A stretch of 64,000 bases of DNA, from contig JADNRV010000078.1 in assembly GCA_015499995.1 (NCBI GenBank), forward strand, positions 1 to 64,000, in the 5' to 3' direction. This stretch comes from Flammula alnicola. Lineage: Eukaryota; Basidiomycota; Agaricomycetes; Agaricales; Strophariaceae. The notes below the pieces were generated by a model that was not told the DNA's origin, searched no databases, and worked only from the letters and a program-made list of their open reading frames with translations. Position numbers and translations under genes: made by a program. Every line of letters begins with the position of its first letter. The stretch's first letter is position 1. Shown here piece after piece: positions 46,323 to 57,015 of the stretch.

Positions 46323-46910
46323 ATGGCAACGTATACACGATATTGCATCCCACTTAGCAAGTCAACACTGCTGTTCTTTCCACCAAATGCAAGTCTTACA
46401 GACGGGAAAAACAACGAGACCGAGGGCCGCGTCGTTCTGGTCACGATCAAACAATCCCAGTAAGTTGCCTCGTTTTCTTCGGGATTGAGGCTGATATCGG
46501 TGCTTTCAGTCAGGATACAATGAAGGAGATAACAACGTTCTTCGTCGCGCAATACGAAATTACGGTAAGTAGATTAATATATCTATCCAATAATGTTTCA
46601 CTCAATGAAGCACGCTCTACCCATTTCGACACTCAGAAAACTATTGAAAGCCTTGTTTTCGCGCATATATTCACCTATTTACCACCCGAGGTCAGAATCC
46701 AAGGCTTAGGATACATTATAACAGGAAGTGAGTTGACTTTATATTCGTCGAAAGATGGAATAAGCACTCAAGAAAGGTCTGATAACTCTAGAACGAAAAA
46801 CTTGGAATTATGGGAAGACTTTGAAGCTCAAATGGGGCGAGAAAACAGTCCGTCCTTGTGAGGACAAATGGACCTTTATATTTGAGACTGTACCGGCCAG
46901 CGAGAAATAA
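46323..46910 (+). CDS. Small spliced gene of unknown function
   Basis: Four exons (46323-46459, 46510-46564, 46637-46690, 46773-46910) join in phase and encode about 127 residues. The text is coding-like throughout: STLLFFPPNASLTDGKNNET, GRVVLVTIKQS, TMKEITTFFVAQYEIT, then a C-terminal segment WNYGKTLKLKWGEKTV and KWTFIFETVPASEK. Donors and acceptors are standard; the last intron (GTCAGA to CTCAAG) is the least certain. No family is recognised, and there is no signal peptide or membrane segment. Other frames of the same DNA give longer but less plausible products. Confidence 0.5.
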
Positions 46911-47266
46911 GGAGGCCATTCCGCAACTTGAGGACATTATAGAGCTAGCACGATCCGATTTATCCAGGTGCTAAAATTTACTACAGGCTCAGCCACGTAT
47001 AAAACTCTCGGTTCTATTTTCTGGGTCCCATAATTAATGTCGTTGCCAGTGTAATTTCTGCCTAATATCGAGCGCCAAACGGAATCTATCACGTGACCTT
47101 TGGATGGACGTGACGCGCTTAGTCTCGCTAAGAATCAGATCACTGATCAGACAGAGTGAGTCAGGGTATTGCTTACTGCTTATAAGTAGTAGCAGCTTGC
47201 TCCTTCACTCCTGCCATATTGCTCAGTATTCGTTCAGAACTTTTGTCGCCGCACCCGTGAAGTACG
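46911..47266. other. Promoter region of the J-protein gene
   Basis: These 356 bp hold no gene. A pyrimidine-rich tract at about 47190-47240 precedes the ATG at 47267. Confidence 0.45.
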
Positions 47267-48610
47267 ATGCCAACCACTGAAGAAGAAATTAACCCTTACG
47301 AACTGCTCAATGTCAAGACCGAGTCAACTGAGCAAGAGATTCGGACAGCATACAGGCAAAGGTCGTTGAAAGTTCATCCAGACAGGGTAAGCAAACCCGA
47401 TTCCTCATATTATTGTATTTATGGTTTACTTGATAAATAGAATCCTAACAACCCAGATGCAGGTAAGTATCCCCAAATTCCAAAGAGGTTCGGTGCTAAA
47501 GATATCGCTTGACCCACAGCACGGAAATTCCATGAGCTTAACCAGGCTTATGAACTCCTGCTTGACCCTCTGCGCCGATTGGCGCTCGATGCTAAATTGC
47601 GCGTAAAACAGGCCCGAGCCGAAAGGTTCAAGTCTTATGATAACAAGCGTAGGAATCTGGTGGAAGAGCTCGAGGAGAGGGAGCGATCGTTCAAGAAGGC
47701 ACGGATGGAGAAACAGAAGGAAGAAGTGGAGACATGGCGCGAGACGGAGCGAATTAAGGAGGAGGGCAAGAGGCTGAGGGAACAGAAGGAGAAAGAGATG
47801 ATGGGGAGGATGAAAGTGAGCCAGCAGGAGGAGACCATGAAGGAGAAGGAGGAAGATGAAGAGGCACCACCCGCTATGGGTAAGTTTCATGTCCTGTCAA
47901 CCATTTCTTGTTAGATATATCCTAACTCATGACAGATCCGCTTGACACAACCGTCCGCCTGAAATATCCTCTGAAGACGTATCCAAACCTCACCACTCCG
48001 AGGGCGATTTCGGCCCTCCTCTCGCGCTTCGGTACAACCGACGAGTCCTCCATCGTGCTTTCTCTTTCACTCAAAAGCAAAAACGGCTCTGAGAAGCCTA
48101 ATAAACCACCCAAAACCGGCAGTGCGCTCGTGCCATTCAAACAGATTGGAGAGGCCTTTGCGGCAGTCTGTGCCAGCGGGCGGAAGGAATTGGGGATGGA
48201 CGGCGTGAAGATTACCTGGGTGAACGGGAAAGAGCCCGAAGTCTTGGGATGGTTACGAAGGATGGGCAAGTTGGGTGCTGCGCCTGGGGCTGGAACACAA
48301 CCGACATCGGCCTCACCCAACGACGCCAGCATTAAAGCTGACCTGCCACAAAACTCATCAAGGAACATGTCGTCCGACCAGTTCTCATCTTTTCCGTCTA
48401 CGTTTGTATGCATATTTCCTCTGCATTTCGTGACTTGCAACTGAATTTTTTCTTGATTTATTGCAGCCCGAAACATTACCAGCACAGGAGCCGCCCTCAG
48501 GACCTGCCGCTCCAGGCATCGACTACGAATCCATTACGCTCATGCGTATGCGACAGGCCGAGCGAGAGCGCCTGGAAAGGGAAATATTAGAACAGGAAGC
48601 GAATGAGTAA
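47267..48610 (+). CDS. J-domain protein, DNAJC17/Cwf23-like
   Basis: Five exons (47267-47386, 47441-47462, 47520-47879, 47936-48405, 48467-48610) encode about 371 residues. The J domain at residues 9-70 has NPYELLNVKTESTEQEIRTA, the HPD triad in LKVHPDRNP and a KFHELNQAYELL end. A long charged coiled coil follows (about 85-165), then a C-terminal RRM-like part (TVRLKYPLKT to GVKITWVNGKE) and an ending ESITLMRMRQAERERLE. This order is that of DNAJC17 and yeast Cwc23, spliceosome-associated J proteins that act with Prp43-type disassembly. The second exon is a 22-nt microexon. Confidence 0.9.
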
Positions 48611-49766
48611 TTTTTGGCCTCACTTTCTGGGTGGATGATGGGTTCATGAGGAGTAGGCATTGGTTTTGCAAGAGGTATGCGCAAAAAAAACATGCATGAC
48701 ATTTATCCAATCGAAATTTATCTTCATCTTTCTTGGTCAAATAGACATTACCAGGAGGCATAATCATCCACGGACGGGACTTTGAGCTTGGCAAATGCGA
48801 ACGTATGGCAGTATACAACGGAGCAATACCCCATCCATCGACCCCCAACATTGCCCATATACAATGCGAGGACTCGGAGGAGCGAGGACTACTGTCCTAT
48901 CCGGATACCACTGTCATTTCGAGCGATACTCCACCCGATATAAAAGGCGGAAGTCTGCAAGGTATCAGGTGGCCAGAAAATCTTCTTCATCTGCGAAGTC
49001 GGCGTCCATCTTCTCCTTATATGCCGCGAATTAGAATTCAGCTCTGCATTCGAAGCTTTGATCGTACCCATAAGCAGCGTGAAGATTATCACGGGTTTCA
49101 AGCTAGCTGCTGTTGTGGACCCTCTGAGTCCTTTTCAACTATACTTGGGCGACCTTATTTCTTGCCATTGCCTCCTTTTCCCGGAAGCCGAGTCTTCATG
49201 AAGAAATAGTTGTCAGAAACTCTTGGGATCGTCTGTACTTGATCAGTACTTGATACCCAATCACTACTTGCCATAACGTATGCGCATCGCACAACTCGAA
49301 ATATATCGACTGCACCTGAGAGACAGTGCAATAAGTACCTTGTTGGTCGCCAGAAAACGGGCTGGCAGAAACTTAGCGGATTATGTAATTGGAGCCTTCA
49401 CCTATGTACTCGCTTAACTACTTACCTCCATTTCTCCCCATCGCCGCGTATCGGTTTGCACACTTAATCTATCGTATCGCTGTACACGCGTTCAACGTTC
49501 CAGTTACAACCTTGTTGGTACATCATCGACACTGCATTCACAACACAGCTTTTGATAAAGAGCGTGCCTTGCACAACCCCCGATCTTTAATACTGACGAC
49601 CAGTTTATTTATTACTCTCAGAGTTTCTGTTTGAAGGATTCGAGTTCCGCCTCCAACTGCTGATCGAACCCTCAACGATGCACCATTTCGGATACCTATC
49701 TGCAACAACCATGGCCTACCCTTTGCCATTCTTCCCCCAACATTGGTCCCACCTTTCCAAAACCTT
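48611..49766. other. Intergenic region with possible minus-strand remnant
   Basis: On the minus strand, coding-like text ending TFAFAKLKVPSVDDYASW and a stop at about 48757 may be the last exon of a gene reaching to about 49100 (pieces bounded by CAG acceptors near 49005 and 48960). A phase-consistent model could not be built. The plus-strand frames at 48805-49209 and 49389-49634 show no domain. Confidence 0.35.
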
Positions 49767-50289
49767 TTCGCCCATCTCATCGCACTCCTGAACCATCCAG
49801 GCCCTTGTAAGATAAAAGCTCTCTTGGTCGGTGTTCAGGAGGTGCGAGGGTGCGAACGGTAATCAACTCTGGAGAACGTGTACATGATCACTGCAGGGGA
49901 CGGTACCGCAACATTTGCTCCGAGATGGAAGCTCAAGGGGAAGCGGAATGGCAAGAAAATCAGGCGAGCAATTTCCTTCGACTGAGAGGGCCCCATCGCG
50001 ATGCCAAGGCTATGCACGACCTCTTGATCGGTAAGAGCTTGCTTAGATTCCCTTACGGAGTGGTACTGATCTTTTTTGTTCTCTAGACGTTTACAAGTAC
50101 GACCCCACCGACGTAGTGCTTCTCATCGACGATGGTGACCCAGACCAGGTGCAGCCTATCAGGGAAAACATTGTACGTCGTTAGTCTTCTACGAGAATCG
50201 AGCGACTCGGGCTCATACTGTCATTACTCAGCTTTCTGAAATCAAGCTTGTAAAAGATGCGCGCGAGGGCGATAAATTCTTCTTCCACT
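49767..50289 (+). pseudogene. Truncated metacaspase (peptidase C14) N-terminal fragment
   Basis: The pieces read KIKALLVGVQE, then LRGPHRDAKAMHDLLI, a GTAAGA to CTCTAG intron, and VYKYDPTDVVLLIDDGD, then a further intron and LSEIKLVKDAREGDKFFFH. These are the first beta strand, the DA.. L helix and the strand before the catalytic His (normally FFHYSGH) of fungal metacaspases. The catalytic His-Gly and Cys parts are absent: after FFFHC the sequence diverges and the BTB gene starts 157 bp later. An early stop also follows KIKALLVGVQE. It is a truncated remnant. Confidence 0.75.
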
Positions 50290-50446
50290 GTGAGAATGGG
50301 GCAAGCATAAGAGTTACATGTCACGTTCTTTCAAATGGAAGCCTCATGCATGGCGCGTGCTACAATCGTCCACAGAGATTTCCTCCTTTACATAAACGCC
50401 GTTTTGTATCTCCACCGTTGTATCCCCCCCAATTCACACCTTCAAT

Positions 50447-51442
50447 ATGAACCACTTGGATGAAGCCAGCGACAAGGTTCCTCAACTTCCCATTCCCGCA
50501 TGCACAGGTGAGCCCCTGCTTATATGATATACGCAATGCCCTGGTGCTTACGCCGCACAAAGCTATCGCGCACTGTCCCTTAGACGCCGACGTTGTCCTC
50601 GTATCGTCCGATGGACATCGTTTCGGTGCGCATTGCAGGAACTTGGGCGAATTCACTGGCGGCTTTCCACTACATATTACACCCGCCAATAAGGAAGAGG
50701 TGCCGATGCCAGATCTCGACTCTGAAGCGCTCCCACTCTTCCTGCAATACGTTCATCATCATCGCCAACCAGATCTGAGCAATGTTGGTTTCACAACCCT
50801 GATGCAGCTCGCAGAAGCTGTTGAGAAGTATGATGTCTTTTCAGCGACGGAGATCTGCAAAGTGCAAATGGCGTGAGTCTTTTGCGATCTACTTACTGGT
50901 ACAATGTCCTAATTCGTGCTTCTAGCTCACGTGTTCAACACTACAGCGTGGAGGTCTTTCAATATGCCTCCAAGCATGGTTATCGAAAATTATTGGATAA
51001 CGCAGGGCTAATTGCAGTTCAAAATAAATATTTGAGTCGCCAAATCCCGGTCGGATTGGATCATCGGCCAGACATACAAGCAGCTTGGGTATGTCCTATG
51101 ACATTTTTTCCTTACCACTTTCGAGGCCTTATTTCCGTGATGCAGTGTCGCTACACAGAGCATTGGCTGAGCTCTTTTGATGATTGCTACAACGAACCTC
51201 CACCAGTTCTTCACCGTGGTGGAAAGGATTATTGCCCGATGTGGCGAAAATTTAGGAATGTAGTTGTCGCACAAGTGAAGCGCGAGACCGCTATATTTTC
51301 AAGCTTTGGCCGTATAGTAGAAAGTGAGAAACGTCACCTCAAGGACTGCCGTCATTGCATCATACGCGCGGACAAATGGACGGATAAAGTGCAACGACAC
51401 ATATGGGACGCGGAAGATTCCCCATTTACTTCTTTCTTGTAA
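50447..51442 (+). CDS. BTB/POZ domain protein
   Basis: Four exons (50447-50507, 50584-50872, 50926-51088, 51146-51442) encode about 269 residues. The BTB fold spans residues 20-125: DADVVLVSSDGHRFGAHCRN, then a short second half PDLDSEALPLFLQYVHHH and LMQLAEAVEKYDVFSATEIC. The C-terminal half (FQYASKHGYRKLLDNA) continues the helical BTB-BACK-like region. The end holds Cys/His pairs (CRHCIIRADKW). In mushrooms such proteins form large families; roles as substrate adaptors for Cul3 or in oligomerisation are known for BTB proteins in general, and no specific role is shown here. Confidence 0.88.
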
Positions 51443-52128
51443 GTAGATAGATCTGTTCAGAAAATCGTCAACTTTTCTCGTTTCTATGTTCCGTGACAGT
51501 GGTATTTGGTGAAAGAGCATTAGGGTGGGAATAGAATAGGGGTGGGGGTGGGTCAAAGGCGAATCTCATTGCGCCTGCTTGCTCGCATGAGGTGTCTACC
51601 GCTCAAGCCCCCAACCATTACTTTTACTAGTAACCTTTGGCGTACCACCTTCAAAGTCAACAACGTCAGCGCTGGAAGGACGGTTGAGAAACAGCAGGAT
51701 TCGATGAGCATAAGGGGTCTACGCCCTGGGAAATCGGCAACTGTATGTCCACATTAATAGCTTTTCAAACACTAGCTAACACTTTTTCAAGATATCGAAG
51801 CGCCCATCGCAGACACCTCATCCATATGCATCATGAATGAACGCTGCCTCGTCGTCACGTCATCATTGCCTCTGTTTGCACTGCCCCTGGTGCAGTGTCT
51901 TTATTCAGTGCCAACCCTCCTCAAGCTCGCTAATAGAATGAGCAAGGAAGTAGGGTCTCCTGGCCAGTTTATCAGCCCCTGTCCCCCAAAAATTTCAAGG
52001 CCCTCTGTACAATTGAACTCTGACTCGAATGAATACATGATAGCTACATTTCCCATAAGAAAAATCTCCGTTCCATATAAGCAGTCAGAATGTTCGGGTA
52101 AGGTGTCAGCATCTGAAAATGTTTCTGT
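51443..52128. other. Intergenic region between BTB and NLR-like genes
   Basis: No gene is supported. The plus-strand frame from 51833 runs antisense into the ankyrin repeats and is not coding. The two genes here point towards each other. Confidence 0.5.
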
Positions 52129-55100
52129 TCATAATGAGTCGACTTCGTCCTTCGAGTCCATCTCCATGATCTGCTCAAGAATGTCCTCTCAATCAAACTT
52201 GATGCTGTACCAATTATCTTTGCACTCACCTCCGCCCCCTTCTCGAGCAGCAGCTTCACGATCGCCTTGTGACCTTGTTTCGATGCTGCTTGGAGTGCAT
52301 TACCGTAATATCCTCCTTGTGCATTCACCTCCGCCCCCTTCTCGAGCAGCAGCTTCACGAGCGCCTCGGAACCTTGAAACGAGGCTGCCTGGAGTGCATT
52401 ACCAAAATGTCCTCCGTGTGCATTCACCTTCGCCCCCTTCTCGAGCAACAGCTTTACGATCGCCTCGTGACCTTGACGCATTGCCGCTTGCAGTGCGTTA
52501 CCACAAAGTCCTCCCTGCGCATTCACCTCCGCTCCTTTCTCGAGCAGCAGCTTCATGATCACCTCATGACTTTGACGCGACGCTGCCTGGAGTGCATTAC
52601 CATATTCTCCTCCCTGTGCATTCACCTCCGCCCCCTTCTCGAGCAGAAGCTTCACGATCGCCTCGTGACCTCGAAACGACGCTGCTTGGAGTGCATTACC
52701 ATAAAATCCTCCCTGTGCATTCACGTCCGCCCCCTTCTCGAGCAGCAGCTTCACGAGCGCCTCGCGACCTTCAAGCGACGCTACCTTGAGTGCATTGCCA
52801 AATGGTCCCTGTGCATCCACCTCTGCCCCCTTCTGGAGCAGGAGCTTCATGATCGACTCGTGACCTTCGCTCGATGCTGCCTGGAGTGCATTATGATAAC
52901 GTCCTCCCTGTGCGTTCACCTCTGCCCCCTTCTGGAGCAGGACCTTCACGACCGCCTCGTGACCTTCACTCGATGCTGCCTGGAGTGCATTATGATAATG
53001 TCCTCCCTGTACATTCACATTTGCCCCCTTCTTGAGAAGCAACTTCACAATCGCTTCGTGACCTTGTCCCGACGCCGCCTGGAGTGCATTACCATAAAAT
53101 CCTTGCTGTGCATTCACCTCCGCCCTTTGTCAAGTAGGTATTCTGACACACGTTGTAGACCAGCTCGGGAAGCGTAGTAAAGAGGAGGTGCAATTTCAGA
53201 CTGGTGTCTTGATAGCCTGCTTCTGATCTGTTGCTGATCTAAATCCCAAATTCGGACCCAATTGATGAATGGAGCGGTCTCCGGGTTGAACAGGTTCACT
53301 ATCAAGGAGATTCCTGGTGTACCGACGTCTCCAGATGCCACGTGGGAAATCCAATACTTCGCTGCATACTGTGCAAGTGGCGAGGAATATAGCATGGCAT
53401 CTGTCAGTGGCTCAAATGAGTCGAATTGTAGAAGATATGCGACTGAGATTTGGGCGATTGTTGAGTGAGCGTCTTCCTTGCTAATCCTGAAATCTCTCTT
53501 AACATGCGCTGAGAGCAGATACTCTTTCACGGAGAAGTGTGAAAGCTTTATGGTTCCTGTCTTATCCGTCAACAAATTTCATTATACAATATCCGCGTGG
53601 TCACCATACCTTGTGATTCGGTGACGAGACTAGAGCATCTCAACAATACGCCCCGTGGATCCTGATACCGACGCGCAGCTTTATAAACCGGTCCACCTTC
53701 TGACTCCAATTCCACAGTGGCGGCTTCAGCAACCTCAGTAACTGTCATTGGCCGCTTTGAAAACGCCAGCCACTGCAGGAATACTCTGGTATCACCAATG
53801 TAGTCCCTGTCAATAGTTGCCAGTATCCGTTTATACGTCTCGTCTAGACCCTTGGGTAGGTGGGCTAGCTGCGTGTTTACTTCATGAGGGCTGAGACATT
53901 TCGCCAACGCATCAAGCTGTAATGAAACCCATCGAAATCTAAGAGATGATTAGTGGCAATTCAACAATGTATCGGGTTGTTAAGATGAACATACGACCCG
54001 TCTGCACCCTTGGTAATCGCGGCTTTTATGTCGTCTCTCATCTTTTCATCCCAATGCTCAAATTTCGACGTGACTTCACGCTCGATAAAAGTTGAAATAT
54101 CCCGGTTTTCAGTTGCGTCTCCAACATCAACACAACCAGGGCCAATCTTCCCAAGAACAGTTTCAATGTTATGCAAAGGCCGACTGGTGACCATCAAGTG
54201 AAGCCGAAGAGCTCCCGTATTCTGCGTCTCGGTGATTTCGTCAGTCCACTTCAGTGTCCTTTCGTGCTCTGTACACTCATCAAGAGCATCGATAATAATA
54301 TACGCATGGGTGAATTGTTTGAGAATATCCTGAAGCGTATCCTGAAGTTCGCAGATTGATGGCTGCTGATGACCTCCACAGCGACGGTATAAATCCACCA
54401 ATGCCGTAGGTATACCATCGCCGCATTTGTGCGAAAACTGTGAAATGAGGGATCGGATGCACTTATCATGCGCCTGCAATTCTTTCTGGGAATCCCTCCC
54501 ATCAAAAAAGAAATATGCTGTCCCCAGAGATGTATCTGCCCTAAGGACTTTATCAACGACAGATGCGCTGAAAATATGTTCAGTGATTCTTAATGATGTA
54601 CCGCTCATAAAGAGGAGACTCACCATAGAATGCTTTTACCGCAACCCGCTGTAGAAATATTTAACACACACATTTGATTTATCGTATTGAGGCCCTTACC
54701 CTTTCCCTTGATCCACAGAAACCCAGGGGTTTCGATCCAATCATGGAACCGTTCGCCGTCAAGGAACCAGGAGCAGGTGTCGGCTTGACGTTTATCGAGC
54801 GCTTCATTCCGATTCCGGGAGCTGTCCGGTGCAGAAAGCCATTTATAAATCTTCTCGGCTTTCGCAATTGACCAAGTCAGTTTTAATTATTGAAACTAGT
54901 AATAAGCAAGCAGCACCCAGCTGGTTGTCCTTGATGGTCGTGACCGTATTCTCTACGAAGACCATCAGGCATGAAGAGGAGAAACATGCTTCAAGAACGC
55001 GCCACGTACCAACCCTACCGAGCCGGTCCTTGATTTCCTTCCCCTGTGAGTTCGAACCAACGGCCACTCTCGATCGAATTTTCCTAATAAATCGGCGCAT

Positions 55101-56333
55101 GATTTCTTGGACTTGTCAATACGGACCTTCAGATCATCAGATATCTGGATCTTGAGAATCCGTGCTACACGCAAACGATCACTAGATTTAATAGGAGAAC
55201 GAATGAGGTTGAATTACCTGCGTAGCACAATTTCGTATACTCGTCGATGAGCGACGCGATTTGGATTGATTGACGGCTGATCTCTTCAAGAATGTTGGTA
55301 GTTTCTGCGATCACTGGAAGGTCTGGAACCACGTTTGCACCGCCTAGCATTTCTCGTAAGGTGTCCGCTAGTTCTCGAATGGAGTCATCCTGGACATCCG
55401 TCGCCTGTACAGCCTACACGCAAAATAGTATCCAATATCCATGTCAGTTTCCATGCGATGTTGTCAGATTATTCACCTCGTAAACGCGGGACAACACAGT
55501 CCATGATGCTTTGAGTATCGGGTGTACCTGGTCACCGACTTCCTATGAGCCTGAGTGCGAATAAGCGGAGGACACTTGTGACGTACATGGGAGAGATTGT
55601 CCATGATGTTCTTCGTCAATTGTAATGCTTTTCCGACAGTCGAAGCGGTGCTGATTGCTGCCTTATTGCTTGGTAGCCGAGAAACATCAGCGTCGACCTT
55701 TTCCATGAATGTTTTTGACGTTGCTGTCAGATTCGGAAACACGAGAAAGGCCCGTCTTCATTTTGGCGGAAATGGGGTCGCCCTTCTTATCCGTCAGATC
55801 AAGAGGCGTATCTAGGTCAATCAGTTTCAATATATGAACAAGTCCATGTATCGAACTTAGTACTCACCATTTTCGAGTAAGTCCACGACCTTTCCTCTGT
55901 GCAGTCCAACTACCGAAGTCAACAAGCGTGCCCTTTTACGATATATCTTGATTGTGATCGTCGATGAGGGAGAGAACCAGCCGAGAGAAGGAGGCAGGTG
56001 AGTAGGTAATATTGACTAGGAGGCAATGGGAGGACGAAAACTGACACTTTCTTGTCTACTTCCCATTCCCAAGTAAACACTGATTTGCCAGACTCGGCGT
56101 TTGTCGACTTCGCAACTTTCGTTTCCTTCTTCGAGTTCGCGACTTCCTTGTCATCCACATGAAATTCTACAAGGTACTGCCGTTTCGCAGTCGGTTTCCC
56201 CTTTTCAAAGTCGCCTTCGACCTTGATTCCTAGATCCCAATCAGTGACTCGGAATAGCAAGGCCGTTATTGCCATCATGTTAGTGCTCACTCGTCAAGGT
56301 CGCGCTAAGTAGCAACGGCTGGTTGCTCTGCAT
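52129..56333 (-). CDS. C2-NACHT-ankyrin STAND (NLR-like) protein, with two frame breaks
   Basis: Fifteen exons: 56333-56291, 56229-56048, 56015-55868, 55811-55587, 55542-55477, 55413-55218, 55164-55127, 55043-55010, 54952-54917, 54858-54700, 54648-54624, 54567-53995, 53938-53610, 53556-52230, 52185-52129, about 1145 residues if two breaks are bridged. The N-terminus is C2-like (RQYLVEFHVDDKEV). A linker with EIKDRLGRV and TVTTIKDNQ leads to KWLSAPD and SWFLDGERFHDW. The P-loop GKAGCGKS lies at about 373-380 and Walker B IIIDALDE at about 475-482, then FRWVSLQLDALAKC and KLSHFSVKEYLLS. Nine ankyrin repeats and EDILEQIMEMDSKDEV end it. One extra base near 55747 and one missing G at 53123-53125 break the frame. 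NLR-like proteins sense non-self or trigger cell death. Confidence 0.8.
52230..53126 (-). repeat. Nine near-identical ankyrin repeats
   Basis: The 897 bp form nine units of 99 bp (one of 96), coding EVNAQGG-GNALQAAS and IVKLLLEKGA with few changes. Variation is concentrated at the two residues after NAQGG and the three to four after QAAS, which lie on the binding face of ankyrin repeats. Neighbouring units are far more alike than expected for old repeats, which points to recent unequal exchange or gene conversion. Confidence 0.9.
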
Positions 56334-57015
56334 AGTTATTGGAACAAAAGACAACGCATGAGCGTCGGAGTGTGTCGATGAGGAGGAAGAGAAGGATGAG
56401 AGGTATAGCACTGCCTCGTGTCGTGTGGTTCACGTTCAGCGCTTCCGAAGCCCAGCGTGGTGCGCACTGCATTCTTCATGTGCACCTGCAGATGACATTC
56501 ACTCCCGCAAAGCCTCTAGCAATATCGAGGGGTGGATGGAGGAGTCACCACGTTGCTCGTGGGCTGACTATGAGAGTTATCACATAAGTATATGAAGTAC
56601 GCGTCCATTTTATCTTTATCCGAGTGTAATCACTAACTTCGGAACCCCTACCTTACGGACGGTCACGTGTGTGATTCGCTGCTGTGGCCAGTGGCCACAC
56701 TTGGCCACAGGATTCATTTATATTGCAATGTATACGACTCAAAGAGACATTCTGCCTGCAGTCCAGCACCGCACGACGGCTCGTTTATGTATGGGTACAT
56801 TTCCTGATTTCCATCTCAGGATTGGAAGAAATAAATACTACATCACGGATTTTCAATCTACGTCGAAATCCCTGCTAACTTCTCCAAAGGCAACAGCAGT
56901 GATATTTCGTTTGATGCCCGTCACCTCGGATTTTCCTTCAATCTTGACATAAGCAAGCTGGGGTGTCGTAGCCAGGCCAGAAGATATCGCCGTGGGCGAC
57001 CACCTCTTTAACCAA
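56334..57015. other. Intergenic region with a minus-strand fragment
   Basis: On the minus strand at about 56850-56960 a short coding-like text (AYVKIEGKSEVTG, then ITAVAFGEVSRDFDVD) ends in a stop. It could not be joined to an exon and may be a gene remnant. Otherwise nothing is recognised. A GTGGCCA direct repeat lies at 56682-56697. Confidence 0.35.

Noticed and set aside
52269..53177. A 302-codon plus-strand open frame
   Set aside because: It is the antisense of the ankyrin repeats. Near-identical repeats keep the opposite strand open by periodicity, and the minus strand has the true ankyrin motifs.
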